From positions 766,780-830,779 of the forward strand of contig NZ_JYNL01000069.1 of assembly GCF_001044235.1 (NCBI RefSeq): a stretch of 64,000 nt of DNA, given 5' to 3'. Below, piece after piece: positions 23,387 to 32,903 of the stretch (the stretch's first letter is position 1; each line of letters starts with the position of its first letter). A program made the position numbers and the translations under genes. The notes below the pieces were generated by a model. It did not search any database. It saw only the letters and a program-made list of their open reading frames with translations, and had not been told where the DNA came from. This DNA is from Mycolicibacterium chlorophenolicum. Its GTDB lineage: Bacteria; Actinomycetota; Actinomycetes; Mycobacteriales; Mycobacteriaceae.

Positions 23387-24928
23387 TCAGGGTCTGCGCA
23401 GCGCGGACGCGTTGTCGTTGTCCGCGGTGAGCGGGATGCCGGTGCGCGCCGCGGTCGCCAACATGTGCTCGATGACGTTCTTGCCCAGCGCGGTCTCGCC
23501 GGGCAGTTCGATCGGGTAGACGCCGTCGAAGCACGCCGAGCACAACCGCGTCGCGGGCTGCTCGGTGGCGGCGATCATGCCGTGCTGGGAGATGTAGCCG
23601 AGCGTGTCGGCGCCGATCGCGTGGCGGACGGCGTCGAGCATCTCGTCCCCGGTGCCCTCGGCGTTCGCCGCGTTGGCGATCAGTTCGGCCGGCGTCGCGA
23701 AGTCGATGCCGTAGAAACACGGCCATTTCACCGGTGGCGAGGCGATGCGCACGTGCACCTCGACCGCGCCCGCCTCGCGCAGCATCCGGATCAGCGCCCG
23801 CTGGGTGTTGCCGCGCACGATCGAATCGTCCACGACGATCAGCCGCTTGCCGCGGATGACTTCCTTGAGCGGGTTGAGCTTGAGCCGGATGCCGAGCTGA
23901 CGGATGGTCTGCGACGGCTGGATGAACGTCCGGCCGACGTAGGCGTTCTTCATCAGGCCCTGGCCGTAGGGAATCCCGGACTCCTGGGCGTAGCCGACGG
24001 CGGCCGGTGTGCCGGATTCGGGGACGCCGATCACCAGGTCGGCCTCGACAGGCTTCTCGCGGGCGAGCCGGCGGCCGATCTCGACGCGGGTGGCGTGCAC
24101 CGAGCGGCCGACGATCGTGCTGTCGGGCCGGGCCAGGTACACGTACTCGAACACACAGCCCTTCGGCGTGGGGTTGGCGAAGCGCGACGACCGCACCCCG
24201 TCGGCGTCGATGGCCAGCAGCTCGCCCGGTTCGATGTCGCGGACGAACGAGGCGCCGACGATGTCGAGCGCGGCGGTCTCCGAGGCCACCACCCAGCCGC
24301 GGTCGAGCCGGCCCAGCGACAGCGGCCGCACCCCGTAGGGATCCCGCGCCGCGTACAGGGTGTTCTCGTCCATGAAGGTCAGGCAGAAGGCGCCGCGCAC
24401 GGTCGGCAGCAACTCCAGCGCCGCCTGCTCCAGCGACGAATCGGCCGCACCGTGCGCCAACAGCGCGCCCAGGATGTCGGAGTCGGTGGTGGCCGCGGCG
24501 GCTCCGCGGTTGCTCATCAGCCCTTCATCACGGGCGCGGGCGGCCAGTTCGGCGGTGTTGACCAGGTTTCCGTTGTGTCCCAGCGCGACCCCGGTGCCCG
24601 CGGCGGTGTTGCGGAACACCGGCTGCGCGTTCTCCCAGGTGGTCGAACCGGTGGTGGAGTAGCGGCAGTGTCCGACGGCGACGTGGCCCGGCATGGCGGC
24701 CAGGGTCTGCTCGTCGAAGACCTGGCTGACCAGACCGAGATCCTTGAACACCAGCACCTGCGAACCGTCGGCCACCGCGATGCCGGCGGCTTCCTGGCCT
24801 CTGTGCTGTAGGGCATACAGCCCGTAGTACGTGAGTTTCGCCACTTCCTCGCCGGGCGCCCAGACTCCGAAGACTCCGCACTCTTCTCGAGGTTCGTGCT
24901 CTGGCTGCGCGGGCTGCTCGGCGGTCAC
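23387..24928 (-). CDS. purF: amidophosphoribosyltransferase PurF
   Basis: A 513-aa enzyme for the first committed purine step (PRPP + Gln to phosphoribosylamine). An N-terminal propeptide ending EPREE precedes the nucleophile in CGVFGVW (Cys17 after processing). The glutaminase domain has ALQHRGQEAAG and LGHNGNL, and the PRTase domain has the PRPP loop VVDDSIVRGNTQ. Four conserved Cys (C-terminal LCSACFDG and PCFYGID) may hold an Fe-S cluster, as in Bacillus PurF. GTG 24928. A -10 TAGACT (24974-24969) lies about 40 nt upstream. Confidence 0.96.
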   Translation of the reverse strand: MTAEQPAQPEHEPREECGVFGVWAPGEEVAKLTYYGLYALQHRGQEAAGIAVADGSQVLVFKDLGLVSQVFDEQTLAAMPGHVAVGHCRYSTTGSTTWENAQPVFRNTAAGTGVALGHNGNLVNTAELAARARDEGLMSNRGAAAATTDSDILGALLAHGAADSSLEQAALELLPTVRGAFCLTFMDENTLYAARDPYGVRPLSLGRLDRGWVVASETAALDIVGASFVRDIEPGELLAIDADGVRSSRFANPTPKGCVFEYVYLARPDSTIVGRSVHATRVEIGRRLAREKPVEADLVIGVPESGTPAAVGYAQESGIPYGQGLMKNAYVGRTFIQPSQTIRQLGIRLKLNPLKEVIRGKRLIVVDDSIVRGNTQRALIRMLREAGAVEVHVRIASPPVKWPCFYGIDFATPAELIANAANAEGTGDEMLDAVRHAIGADTLGYISQHGMIAATEQPATRLCSACFDGVYPIELPGETALGKNVIEHMLATAARTGIPLTADNDNASALRRP

Positions 24929-25057
24929 GATCTTCGCTGCTCCCTAGGGGCGGTGGGTGACGGTGGCCAGTCTACGGTGAACGGGCGGGAAACGCGGAAT
25001 CATGCACCCGCGTGGCCGCGCAGAACAACGACCGCCGCCGGGCACCCATTCCCGACG

Positions 25058-25450
25058 TCAGTCCGGCAGCGCCACCAGCGGTAGCGCCGAGGCGATGTCG
25101 ACGGCCCGGGCGCCCGAGAGCCCCAGCGTGCCGGCGGCCGCCGCCTCGGCAACCGTGAGCAGTCCGGTGGCCAGAAGAAGCCAGGTGCGGGGGTCGGTCT
25201 CGACGACGTTGGGCGGAGTGCCGCGGGTGTGTCGGGGGCCGGGGATGCACTGCACCGCGACGAACGGGGGCACCCTCACTTCGACGGCGGCGCCGGGGGC
25301 CACCGCCGCCAGGGTCCTGGCCGTCGCCCGGACGGCGTCGGCGAGTTCGGTGCGGGGCGGCGCCGGCGCGCTCTCGTCGCGCAGCCAGTCGGCCAGCACC
25401 GCCACCGCGGCGCGGGTCTTTGCCGGATCGGCAGTACGGCGAACAGCCAT
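25058..25450 (-). CDS. sterol-carrier-type (SCP-2-like) protein
   Basis: A 130-aa protein whose C-terminal half carries the bacterial SCP-like pattern VVETDPRTWLLLATGLLTVAEA followed by a Gly-Ala-rich end (LGLSGARAVDIASALPLV). It matches the M. tuberculosis Rv0807 type. It could bind a hydrophobic ligand, though no ligand is known. ATG 25450. Only 16 bp separate it from the divergent Mce-domain gene, a pairing that hints at lipid handling. It precedes purF by 129 bp. Confidence 0.7.
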   Translation of the reverse strand: MAVRRTADPAKTRAAVAVLADWLRDESAPAPPRTELADAVRATARTLAAVAPGAAVEVRVPPFVAVQCIPGPRHTRGTPPNVVETDPRTWLLLATGLLTVAEAAAAGTLGLSGARAVDIASALPLVALPD

Positions 25451-25466
25451 GATCTAGGTTCTCAAA

Positions 25467-26672
25467 GTGTCTGTAGCCCGGGACGCGCCGCCCTACAAAC
25501 TGCTGGGCGCGCTGCTCCTGGTCGTCGTCGCCGTCGCGGGCATGCTGATCTTCCTGCAGTTCCGGGGCGACTTCCGACGGTCCGCGGAGCTCACGCTGGT
25601 CTCCGACCGTGCGGGCCTGGTGGTCGAGCCGGGCGCGAAGGTCACGTTCAACGGTGTCGAGGTCGGCCGGGTCGCCGGCATCGACCAGACCACCGCCGAC
25701 GGCACCCCGCAGGCCCGGCTCACCGTGCAGGTCGATCCGAGCGCGCTGGCCGTCATCCCGGCCAACGCGGTCGCCGAGATCCGCGCCACGACGGTGTTCG
25801 GCAACAAGTACGTGTCCCTGAGTTCTCCGGAAAAGCCTGCCGCGCAACATCTGTCGGCGAACGACGAACTCGATGTGGCGTCGGTGACGACGGAGTTCAA
25901 CACGCTGTTCGAGACGGTCACCGCGATCGCCGAGCAGGTGGATCCGGTGAAGCTGAACCAGACGCTGAACGCCACTGCCGCCGCACTGGACGGGCTCGGT
26001 GACCGGTTCGGGGCGTCCCTGCAGGACGGCAACCGGATCCTCGACGACCTCAATCCCCGCATGCCGCAGCTGCGCTCGGACGTCGGCGCACTGGCACGCC
26101 TGGCCGACGTCTACAGCGACGCATCGGCCGACCTGTGGGACGGACTGGAGGCCGCGGTCACCACCGCGCGCACGCTGTCGGCGCGTTCCGGCGACATCGA
26201 CGCCGCGCTGATGGCGGCACTCGGGTTCGCCGACCCGGCGACCGATGTCATCACCCGCGGCGCGCCGTATCTGGTGCGGGGTGCCGCGGACCTGCTGCCG
26301 ACGTCGAAACTGCTCGACGACTACCGGGGCATGATCTTCTGCACCACCCGCAACTACGCCGAGGTCGGTCCGGAGATCGCCCGCGTGCTCGGCGGCGACA
26401 ACGGCTACTCGCTGCGCTCGGCGGGCACCATCATGGGAGCGGGCAACCCCTTCGTCTATCCCGACAACCTGCCACGCGTGAACGCGCGGGGCGGTCCGGA
26501 GGGTCGGCCGGGGTGCTGGCAGAAGATCACCCGCGACCTGTGGCCCGCCCCGTACCTGGTGATGGACACCGGTTTCAGCCTCGCGCCGTACAACCACATG
26601 GAGCTGGGGCAACCGGCTTTCGTGGAGTACGTGTGGGGCCGGCAGGTCGGAGAGCCGACGATCAATCCTTAG
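25467..26672 (+). CDS. stand-alone Mce/MlaD-domain protein
   Basis: A 401-aa envelope protein of the Mce family, which move lipids across the mycobacterial envelope. One N-terminal membrane helix (about 11-29, LLGALLLVVVAVAGMLIFL) is followed by the MlaD/MCE domain (about 38-120, SDRAGLVVEPGAKVTFNGVEVGRV; TTVFGNKYVSLSS) and a long helical domain. The C-terminus ends GRQVGEPTINP, as in MceA proteins. Mce proteins normally come as six in an operon after two YrbE permeases; neither is here. GTG 25467 is 6 nt after TAGGTT (25455-25460), so it is leaderless. Confidence 0.88.
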   Translation: MSVARDAPPYKLLGALLLVVVAVAGMLIFLQFRGDFRRSAELTLVSDRAGLVVEPGAKVTFNGVEVGRVAGIDQTTADGTPQARLTVQVDPSALAVIPANAVAEIRATTVFGNKYVSLSSPEKPAAQHLSANDELDVASVTTEFNTLFETVTAIAEQVDPVKLNQTLNATAAALDGLGDRFGASLQDGNRILDDLNPRMPQLRSDVGALARLADVYSDASADLWDGLEAAVTTARTLSARSGDIDAALMAALGFADPATDVITRGAPYLVRGAADLLPTSKLLDDYRGMIFCTTRNYAEVGPEIARVLGGDNGYSLRSAGTIMGAGNPFVYPDNLPRVNARGGPEGRPGCWQKITRDLWPAPYLVMDTGFSLAPYNHMELGQPAFVEYVWGRQVGEPTINP

Positions 26673-27280
26673 CGCCGAAGTGTCACGGCGGCAACGGCTC
26701 CCGCCTCGTTGACGGCGAGGTGCGCCAGCATCGGCGCGGCGAGGCTGCCCGACCTGTCGTACAGCCACGCGAAGATCCAGCCGGCCGCACCGGTGACGAG
26801 CACCGTGCCGGGTATCGACTGCCCGGTGGCGCGCGCATCGGGCACGTGCGAGAGCCCGAACACCGCTGCGGTGAACCGCCGCCCGCCCGATGCGCCGAAG
26901 GCCCGCGCCGCCGCGGCGCCGAGCGCGGCGCGGTACGTCGTCTCCTCCGACCAGACGGTCCCGAACGGTATGCGCAGCAACATCCATCGGGTCGTCGAGT
27001 CGGGCAGTGTGCCTGCCGCGATCCCGGCCCGGACCGCCGGCACCCTCGTCGAACCGGCGACGGTGGCGGCCACCGCGGCGGCGGCCGCACTCCCCCAACG
27101 AAGTCCGCGGACCACCTCGGGCGGACGCAGACCCAGCGCCGAGCGGGCCGACACGGCCGCGGCGGTGCCGACGACGGCGTGCGGCAGCGGATGCCACCGC
27201 AGCGGGATGCGGGGGGCCACCGCGCTCCAGCCGAGCAGAGCCGCGGTCAGGGTCACGGCCCGAATCCGGTCCGGGCTCAC
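26669..27280 (-). CDS. CPBP intramembrane metalloprotease-like protein
   Basis: A 203-aa multi-pass membrane protein of the CPBP/Abi family. The diagnostic motifs are EETTYRAALG (EExxxR, about 117-122), FGLSHVPDA, and HLAVNEAGA near the C-terminus, which form the zinc-type active site. In bacteria these proteins process prenylated or membrane substrates, or serve as immunity proteins. GTG 27280 overlaps the stop of the hydrolase gene (GTGA), so it is the last gene of the purL-hydrolase unit. M. tuberculosis Rv0804 is at this place. Confidence 0.82.
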   Translation of the reverse strand: MSPDRIRAVTLTAALLGWSAVAPRIPLRWHPLPHAVVGTAAAVSARSALGLRPPEVVRGLRWGSAAAAAVAATVAGSTRVPAVRAGIAAGTLPDSTTRWMLLRIPFGTVWSEETTYRAALGAAAARAFGASGGRRFTAAVFGLSHVPDARATGQSIPGTVLVTGAAGWIFAWLYDRSGSLAAPMLAHLAVNEAGAVAAVTLRR

Positions 27281-28998
27281 TGGTTTCCGTCTTCGGCCTC
27301 GGTCTGCTGCAGCGCCGTCCGGACGCGTTCGGTGTCGGCCGGAGACCATCCGGGCGGCGGCGCGACGGCCGCCCAGCCGTCGAGGATGTAGTCGCCGTAA
27401 TTGTGTCCGTGCCCGCCCGGAACCGACGACGCGTTGGTCATGTCCGCGGCGACCTGCCAGAACGTCACGATCGGGTACCACCGCATCGAGGCGGTGCGAT
27501 CACGGCCGGGAGGTTCGGACAGCCAGTCGGGCTTGGTGAACAGCAGGTCCTGCGACCACCACACGATCGGATCCGAAGGGTGTTGCAGGAAGAGCACTCT
27601 GGTGCCGTCCCACGGCGGTGCGGCGTCGCGGGCGATCTGCTGCGCATCGTTGCCCTGGGAGAACCGCACCGTACGTCCGTTGTCGTAGCGGGGTTTGACC
27701 TCCGGGGTGCCCGGATCGCGGCGCACCGTGATCGCATGCCACAGCGAGCTGGCGTTGGGCGGCCCGACCCACAGCACCGAGGAGAAGCCCATCCGGGCGA
27801 TGTCGGGCAGCCAGTCGAACGCGCCCTGCCCCGCCATGGATCCCAGGCTCTCGCCGTACAGGAGCAGGCGGGGGCGCCGATCGGGCGGCAACGTCGCCCA
27901 GCGGTCGTGGATCGCGTCGATCATCTTCCGGCCGAATTCGACCGATTTCTGCTGATCGCCGAGGAACGAAATCCAGCTGGGCAGATAGGAGTACTGCGAC
28001 CCGACGATCGCGGTGTCGCCGTTGTACATCATCTCCAGCGACCTGGCCGCGATCGGGTTGACCCATCCCGTGCCGGTGGTCGGCGCGATGACGAGCACCT
28101 TGCGTTCGAAGGCGCCGCTGCGTTCGAGCTCACTGAGCAGCACCGCCATTCGGGCATCGTCGGTGTCGGCGGTCTGCAGACCGACATACACCCGGACCGG
28201 CTCCTTGGCCGGCCTGCCGTTGATCCGGGTGAGTTCGGCCGCGTCGGGCCCGGTTCCCACGAAGCTGCGGCCCTGGTAGCCCAGGGTGTCCCAGGGCGCG
28301 AAAGATTCGGGGCTGCCCGACCTTTCGGGCGCCTGCGGCTGGACGACGCCGGCCATCGTGGTGGCATTCTGCGGCTGGAACACCCGGTTGGCGCCGGCGA
28401 GGAAGCCCCGCAGCAGTACGCCGTTGACGAGCGTGATCACCAGCACCACCACGATCGCCGTACCGATGAACAGCGCCAGCTCGTCGGAGAGCCGCCAGCG
28501 CCGGATCAGGTAGCGCGCCATTGTCTTGATCAGATCGATGAGCACCCGCGTCACCGCCACACACGCCCCGCCGACCACCGCGGCGAGCACCAGCGTGCGC
28601 AGATAGCTCGCCGTGCTGGGGCCCTGCATGCCCATCAGCGCGGACACCTGACGCTGCCAGCCGGCCGCGGGGATCACCATCAGTACGCACGCGGTGAGCA
28701 CCAGCACGACGGTGAGGGTCTTCAGCGCCGACGACACCGCCAACGGCGGTGGCCACCATGACCTTCCGGCGAGGACGAAACGGCGCGCCATCCGGGCGAG
28801 GAACACCCCGATGCCGTACCCGATCGCCGCGTTGATGCCGCCGATCAGACCCTGGAACAGCCAGTCCCTGGGCAGCAGCGACGGCGTCAGCGACATGCAG
28901 AAGAACAGCCCCCCGAAGGCCATGCCGGTGAAGTCGAGGCGCAGCAGGCTCCACGCCCAGACGTAGAGCGGATGCCGGGTCGGTGCCTCGGCCGTCAC
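27277..28998 (-). CDS. membrane-anchored alpha/beta-hydrolase
   Basis: A 573-aa protein: an N-terminal membrane half (five or six helices within about 20-220) and a C-terminal alpha/beta-hydrolase domain (about 240-560, Abhydrolase_9 type) with nucleophile elbow LYGESLGSMAGQ and a C-terminal GGHGHNYGDYI that probably supplies the catalytic His. The active site is predicted on the outer face, so an envelope-lipid esterase role is plausible. GTG 28998 starts 7 nt after the purL stop, so it is in the purL transcript. The frame can be extended to 29031, inside purL, but that is not protein-like. Confidence 0.82.
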   Translation of the reverse strand: MTAEAPTRHPLYVWAWSLLRLDFTGMAFGGLFFCMSLTPSLLPRDWLFQGLIGGINAAIGYGIGVFLARMARRFVLAGRSWWPPPLAVSSALKTLTVVLVLTACVLMVIPAAGWQRQVSALMGMQGPSTASYLRTLVLAAVVGGACVAVTRVLIDLIKTMARYLIRRWRLSDELALFIGTAIVVVLVITLVNGVLLRGFLAGANRVFQPQNATTMAGVVQPQAPERSGSPESFAPWDTLGYQGRSFVGTGPDAAELTRINGRPAKEPVRVYVGLQTADTDDARMAVLLSELERSGAFERKVLVIAPTTGTGWVNPIAARSLEMMYNGDTAIVGSQYSYLPSWISFLGDQQKSVEFGRKMIDAIHDRWATLPPDRRPRLLLYGESLGSMAGQGAFDWLPDIARMGFSSVLWVGPPNASSLWHAITVRRDPGTPEVKPRYDNGRTVRFSQGNDAQQIARDAAPPWDGTRVLFLQHPSDPIVWWSQDLLFTKPDWLSEPPGRDRTASMRWYPIVTFWQVAADMTNASSVPGGHGHNYGDYILDGWAAVAPPPGWSPADTERVRTALQQTEAEDGNQ

Positions 28999-29005
28999 CT
29001 GACGG

Positions 29006-31312
29006 TCACCCGAACAACCCGGGCAGCACACCTTCCGACGTCCGGCGCAACTCCTCCAGGGTGACCGTGAACAACCCCTGCACCTCGACGGCGGGTGCGC
29101 CGCCCTCGGGCCCCTGGTCGACGACGCCGATCCTGGTGGCAGGCAGGCCCCGCGCCTCGCACATCGCGGTGAATCGGCTCTCCTCGGTGCGCGGCACCGC
29201 GACCAGCACCCGGCCCGCCGACTCGGAGAACAGCGTCACGAACGGATCGCTCCCCTCGGGAAGCAGTATCCGGCAACCGGTTTCGCCGGTGAGCGCCCCT
29301 TCGACGGCGGCTTGGATCAGTCCGCCCTCGGACAGGTCGTGAGCGGCGGAGACGAGTCCGTCGCGGGAGGCCGCGGTCATCACCTCGGCGAGCAGCCGCT
29401 CGCGCTCGAGGTCGACCCGCGGCGGCAATCCGCCGAGGTGGTCGGCGGTGACCTGCGCCCAGATGGATCCGTCGAACTCGTCGCGGGTGTCGCCGAGCAG
29501 GATCAGCGTCTCCCCGGGCTCGGTGCCGAAGCCGGTGGGGATGCGGCGCTTCACGTCGTCGATGACGCCGAGGATGCCCACCACCGGCGTCGGCAGGATC
29601 GGTGTGGTGCCCGTCTGGTTGTAGAAGCTGACGTTCCCGCCGGTGACCGGAATGCCCAGTGCGGCAGCACCATCGGCGAGACCGCGAACCGCTTGGGAGA
29701 ACTGCCACATCACGCCGGGGTCCTCGGGTGAGCCGAAGTTCAGGCAGTTCGTCACCGCGATCGGGGTGGCGCCGGTGACCGCGACGTTGCGGTACGCCTC
29801 GGCCAGCGCGAGCTGGGCGCCGGCGTACGGGTCCAGCGCGGTGTAGCGCCCCGACGCGTCGGTGGAGATCGCGATGCCCCGGCCGGTCTCCTCGTCCACG
29901 CGCAGCACACCGCCGTCGGCGTTCTCGGCGAGGACGGTGTTGCCGCGCACGTAGCGGTCGTACTGCTCGGTGATGAACGCGCGGCTGCACAGGTGCGGGC
30001 TGCCGAGCATGGCCAGCAGCGTGGCCCGCAGTTCGTCGCCGGTGCGGGGGCGGGCCAGCGACGCGGAGGTGTCGGCGTTGAGCGCGTCCTGGGTGGCGGG
30101 GCGTTCGACGGGCCGCTCGTAGACGGGACCCTCGTGGGCGACGGTGCGCGGCGGCACGTCCACGACGGTGTCGCCGTGCCAGGTGATCTCGAGCCGACCG
30201 CTGTCGGTGACCTCACCGATGACGGTGGCCAGCACGTCCCATTTGCGACAGACCGCGAGGAACGCGTCCACGTTGTCGGGCGTCACCACCGCGCACATGC
30301 GCTCCTGCGACTCGCTGGACAGGATCTCGGCGGGTGTCATGTTGGCCGCCCGCAGCGGCACCCTGTCGAGCTCGACGCGCATGCCGCCGTCGCCGGCGGA
30401 GGCGAGTTCGGAAGTGGCACAGGACAATCCGGCGCCGCCGAGGTCCTGGATGCCCACCACCAGGTCGTTGGCGTACAGCTCCAGGCAGCACTCGATGAGA
30501 ACCTTCTCGGTGAACGGATCACCGACCTGGACGCTGGGCAGTTTCTTTCGGCCCGCGCCACTCTCGTCGCCGCCGAACGTCTCCGAGGCGAGTACGGACA
30601 CCCCGCCGATGCCGTCGAGCCCGGTGCGCGCGCCGAACAGGATGATCTTGTTGCCCGCGCCGGAGGCGAACGCCAGCTTGAGGTCCTCGGTCCGCAGCAC
30701 GCCGACACAGAGCGCGTTGACCAAGGGGTTGCCGGCGTAGCTGGCGTCGAAGACGGTCTCGCCACCGATGTTGGGCAGCCCGAGGGAGTTGCCGTATCCG
30801 CCGATGCCGCGCACCACGCCGTCGAGCACGCGGCGGGTGTCGGGCGCGTCGGCGGCGCCGAACCGCAGCTGGTCCATCACCGCGACCGGGCGGGCGCCCA
30901 TGGCCATGATGTCGCGGACGATGCCGCCGACACCGGTCGCGGCGCCCTGGTAGGGCTCGATGTAGGACGGGTGGTTGTGGGACTCCACCTTGAAGGTGGC
31001 CGCCCAGCCGTCGCCGATGTCGACGACGCCGGCGTTCTCGCCGATGCCCGCGAGCATCGCCTGGCGCATCTTCTCGGTGGTGGTCTCGCCGAAGTAGCGC
31101 AGATGCACCTTGGACGACTTGTAGGAGCAGTGCTCACTCCACATCACCGAATACATCGCGAGCTCGGCGTCGGTGGGCCGACGTCCGAGGATCTCGCGGA
31201 TCCGCGCGTACTCGTCGTCCTTCAGGCCGAGTTCGCGGAAGGGTTGCGGTTGATCTGGGGTGGATGCTGCGTGGTCGACCGTATCGACCTCGTGGGTGAG
31301 CCCGGACGTCAC
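29006..31312 (-). CDS. purL: phosphoribosylformylglycinamidine synthase II PurL
   Basis: A 768-aa small-type FGAM synthase (step 4), working as a complex with PurS and PurQ, both at 39.4-40.4 kb. Motifs: MWSEHCSYKSSK (ATP/FGAR site), KVESHNHPSYIEPYQGAATGVGGI, GGETVFDASY, IQDLGGAGLSCATSE, GNVSFYNQT and SAHDLSEGGL. GTG 31312 is preferred over GTG 31318 because TAGACT (31324-31319) is 6 nt upstream, making a leaderless start with the expected N-terminus. Its 3' end leads into the hydrolase and CPBP genes. Confidence 0.96.
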   Translation of the reverse strand: MTSGLTHEVDTVDHAASTPDQPQPFRELGLKDDEYARIREILGRRPTDAELAMYSVMWSEHCSYKSSKVHLRYFGETTTEKMRQAMLAGIGENAGVVDIGDGWAATFKVESHNHPSYIEPYQGAATGVGGIVRDIMAMGARPVAVMDQLRFGAADAPDTRRVLDGVVRGIGGYGNSLGLPNIGGETVFDASYAGNPLVNALCVGVLRTEDLKLAFASGAGNKIILFGARTGLDGIGGVSVLASETFGGDESGAGRKKLPSVQVGDPFTEKVLIECCLELYANDLVVGIQDLGGAGLSCATSELASAGDGGMRVELDRVPLRAANMTPAEILSSESQERMCAVVTPDNVDAFLAVCRKWDVLATVIGEVTDSGRLEITWHGDTVVDVPPRTVAHEGPVYERPVERPATQDALNADTSASLARPRTGDELRATLLAMLGSPHLCSRAFITEQYDRYVRGNTVLAENADGGVLRVDEETGRGIAISTDASGRYTALDPYAGAQLALAEAYRNVAVTGATPIAVTNCLNFGSPEDPGVMWQFSQAVRGLADGAAALGIPVTGGNVSFYNQTGTTPILPTPVVGILGVIDDVKRRIPTGFGTEPGETLILLGDTRDEFDGSIWAQVTADHLGGLPPRVDLERERLLAEVMTAASRDGLVSAAHDLSEGGLIQAAVEGALTGETGCRILLPEGSDPFVTLFSESAGRVLVAVPRTEESRFTAMCEARGLPATRIGVVDQGPEGGAPAVEVQGLFTVTLEELRRTSEGVLPGLFG

Positions 31313-31321
31313 CGGCACAGT

Positions 31322-32540
31322 CTAGTTCGTGGCCTGCGCCAATCGCGCCGCGGCGGTGGACGCGCCGGGGCCGTGCAGGACGACGCTGCCCAGCACCGCG
31401 ACCACCATGACGATCAGTGCGGTGTGTTCGTCGCCCTCGGGCAGCACGTTGAAGGCCAGCAAACCGAAGACGATCGACGCGGTGCCGCGCGGGCCGAGCC
31501 ATCCGACGAGCAGGCGTTCCCGCCGCGTGAACCGTGGCGACCCGAGCATCGCGAGAAACACCGGCACGACCCGGACTACGGTGAGCGCGAGCAGGCAGAA
31601 CACCACGATCGACCAGGACACCCCGGTGCTGAGCGCCAGCACCGAGACCGCGCCGAACACGAACCACATCAGTGCCGTCAGCAGGAAGCCGATGTCGTCG
31701 AGCAACTCCATCTCCGCGCGCAGCGCGGGCGTGCGGCGCAGGTAGTGGAACGCGATACCGCAGACGAACGCCGACACGAACCCGTTGCCGTGCACGGCCA
31801 GGCTCAGCCCGTAGGCCATGACGGGGGCAGTGACCAAGATCATCCTGGTGCTCTGCGCGGTCATCGCGCCGCGCCGCTCGGCGAGGTTGATCAGGGTCGC
31901 GAGCACCGCGCCGACGGTGACGCCGACGGCGATCGCCGTCAGGGAGTGCACCAGCGCGGTGCCGAGCGCGTGCAGGGGCCGTCCGGCCTGCCCGCGGTCG
32001 CCCGCCAGCGCGAGCCCGAAGAGGAACACCGGCGAGACGATGCCGTCGTTGTAACCGGCCTCCACGCCCAGCAGATTGCGGACCTTCTCGGGGATGCGTT
32101 CGTCGCGCAGGATCGACTCGGCCGGTGCGAAGTCCGTGGGCACCACCACGCACGCGATGATCAGCAGCACCGCCCAGGAGACGTCGGGCAGCAGCCAGGA
32201 ACCCAGCAGCACCGACAGGGCCAGACTCAGCGGCAGCGCGAGGAACAGGATCCGCAGCGCCGAACGCGGATCGCGCCCGAACAGCCCGCCGCGGATGTCG
32301 GTGGCGTCGACGAACAGCAGCACCGCCAGGATCAGTTCGGCGCCGCGCTAGGCGGTGGTGCTGTTCAGCGATTCGGCGAGCGCGTCGGAGGTGCTGAAGC
32401 CGACCGCGATACCGGCCAGCACCAGCACCATCGGCGCGGTCAACCGGAGTCTCTCCAACCGTCCCGCAGACAGCGCTCAGGCGGCGAACACCACCGAGAA
32501 GGCGATCAGCGAGAGCAGCACGAGGAGATCTTGCCAGCGG
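31322..32540 (-). pseudogene. Na+/H+ antiporter (CPA1 type), broken by two stop codons
   Basis: The intact 3' part (ATG 32323 to 31322) gives 333 aa with about nine helices and antiporter segments VVPTDFAPAESILRDERIPEKVR, GYNDGIVSP and WLGPRGTASIVFGLLAF. Reading upstream in the same frame continues homology-like membrane sequence: first SLIAFSVVFAA, then TGA (32479-32477), then LERLRLTAPMVLVLAG and SDALAESLNSTTA, then TAG (32350-32348), then RGAELILAVLLFVDATDIRGG. The frame has no start upstream of the TGA before it meets the glyoxalase gene. Two single-base changes would restore it. An internally started short protein cannot be excluded, but would lack at least two helices. Confidence 0.82.
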
Positions 32541-32888
32541 CTACCCGCCGGCGACGCAGAACGCGTTGCCCTCCGGGTCGGTGAGGACCACCCAGTCGAA
32601 CTCCGGCCCGAAACTGTGCCGCCCGGTCTCGCGCGCCCCGAGGCCGACCAGGCGCGCCACCTCGGCCTCCTTGTCGGCGGTGTGGAAGTCCAGGTGCACC
32701 CTGTTCTTCCCCGGGGTCGGGTCGGGCACCTTCTGGAAGCCCAGGGTCGGGCCGGACTGCCGGGCCAGCATCACGAATTCGCCTGGGGCGACGGCATTCA
32801 CGTCGCCACCGACCGCCTCGGCCCACCAGCCGGCCAGCGCATCGGGATCCGAACAGTCGATGGTGATCATCGCGACATCGAGTGACAT
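32541..32888 (-). CDS. VOC-superfamily (glyoxalase-like) protein
   Basis: A 115-aa protein with two beta-alpha-beta-beta-beta halves of the vicinal-oxygen-chelate fold: MITIDCSDPDALAGWWAEAVGG, RVHLDFHTADKEAEVARLV and WVVLTDPEGNAFCVAG, the usual glyoxalase_6 blocks. Metal ligands (His in VHLDFH, Glu in DPEGN) are present, but the substrate is unknown. ATG 32888. The M. tuberculosis synteny partner is Rv0801. It sits just upstream of the broken antiporter, which may once have been its operon partner. Confidence 0.86.
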   Translation of the reverse strand: MSLDVAMITIDCSDPDALAGWWAEAVGGDVNAVAPGEFVMLARQSGPTLGFQKVPDPTPGKNRVHLDFHTADKEAEVARLVGLGARETGRHSFGPEFDWVVLTDPEGNAFCVAGG

Positions 32889-32903
32889 GCACCCGAGGTT
32901 AGG

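Noticed and set aside
24972..27197. 741-codon minus-strand frame antisense to the Mce gene
   Set aside because: Low-complexity Arg/Gly/His composition and overlap with three genes that have clear motifs.
29993..32584. 863-codon open frame on the plus strand across purL and the antiporter
   Set aside because: It is antisense to purL, is Arg/Gly/His/Gln-rich, has no family motif and no ribosome-binding site; long antisense frames are normal at this G+C.
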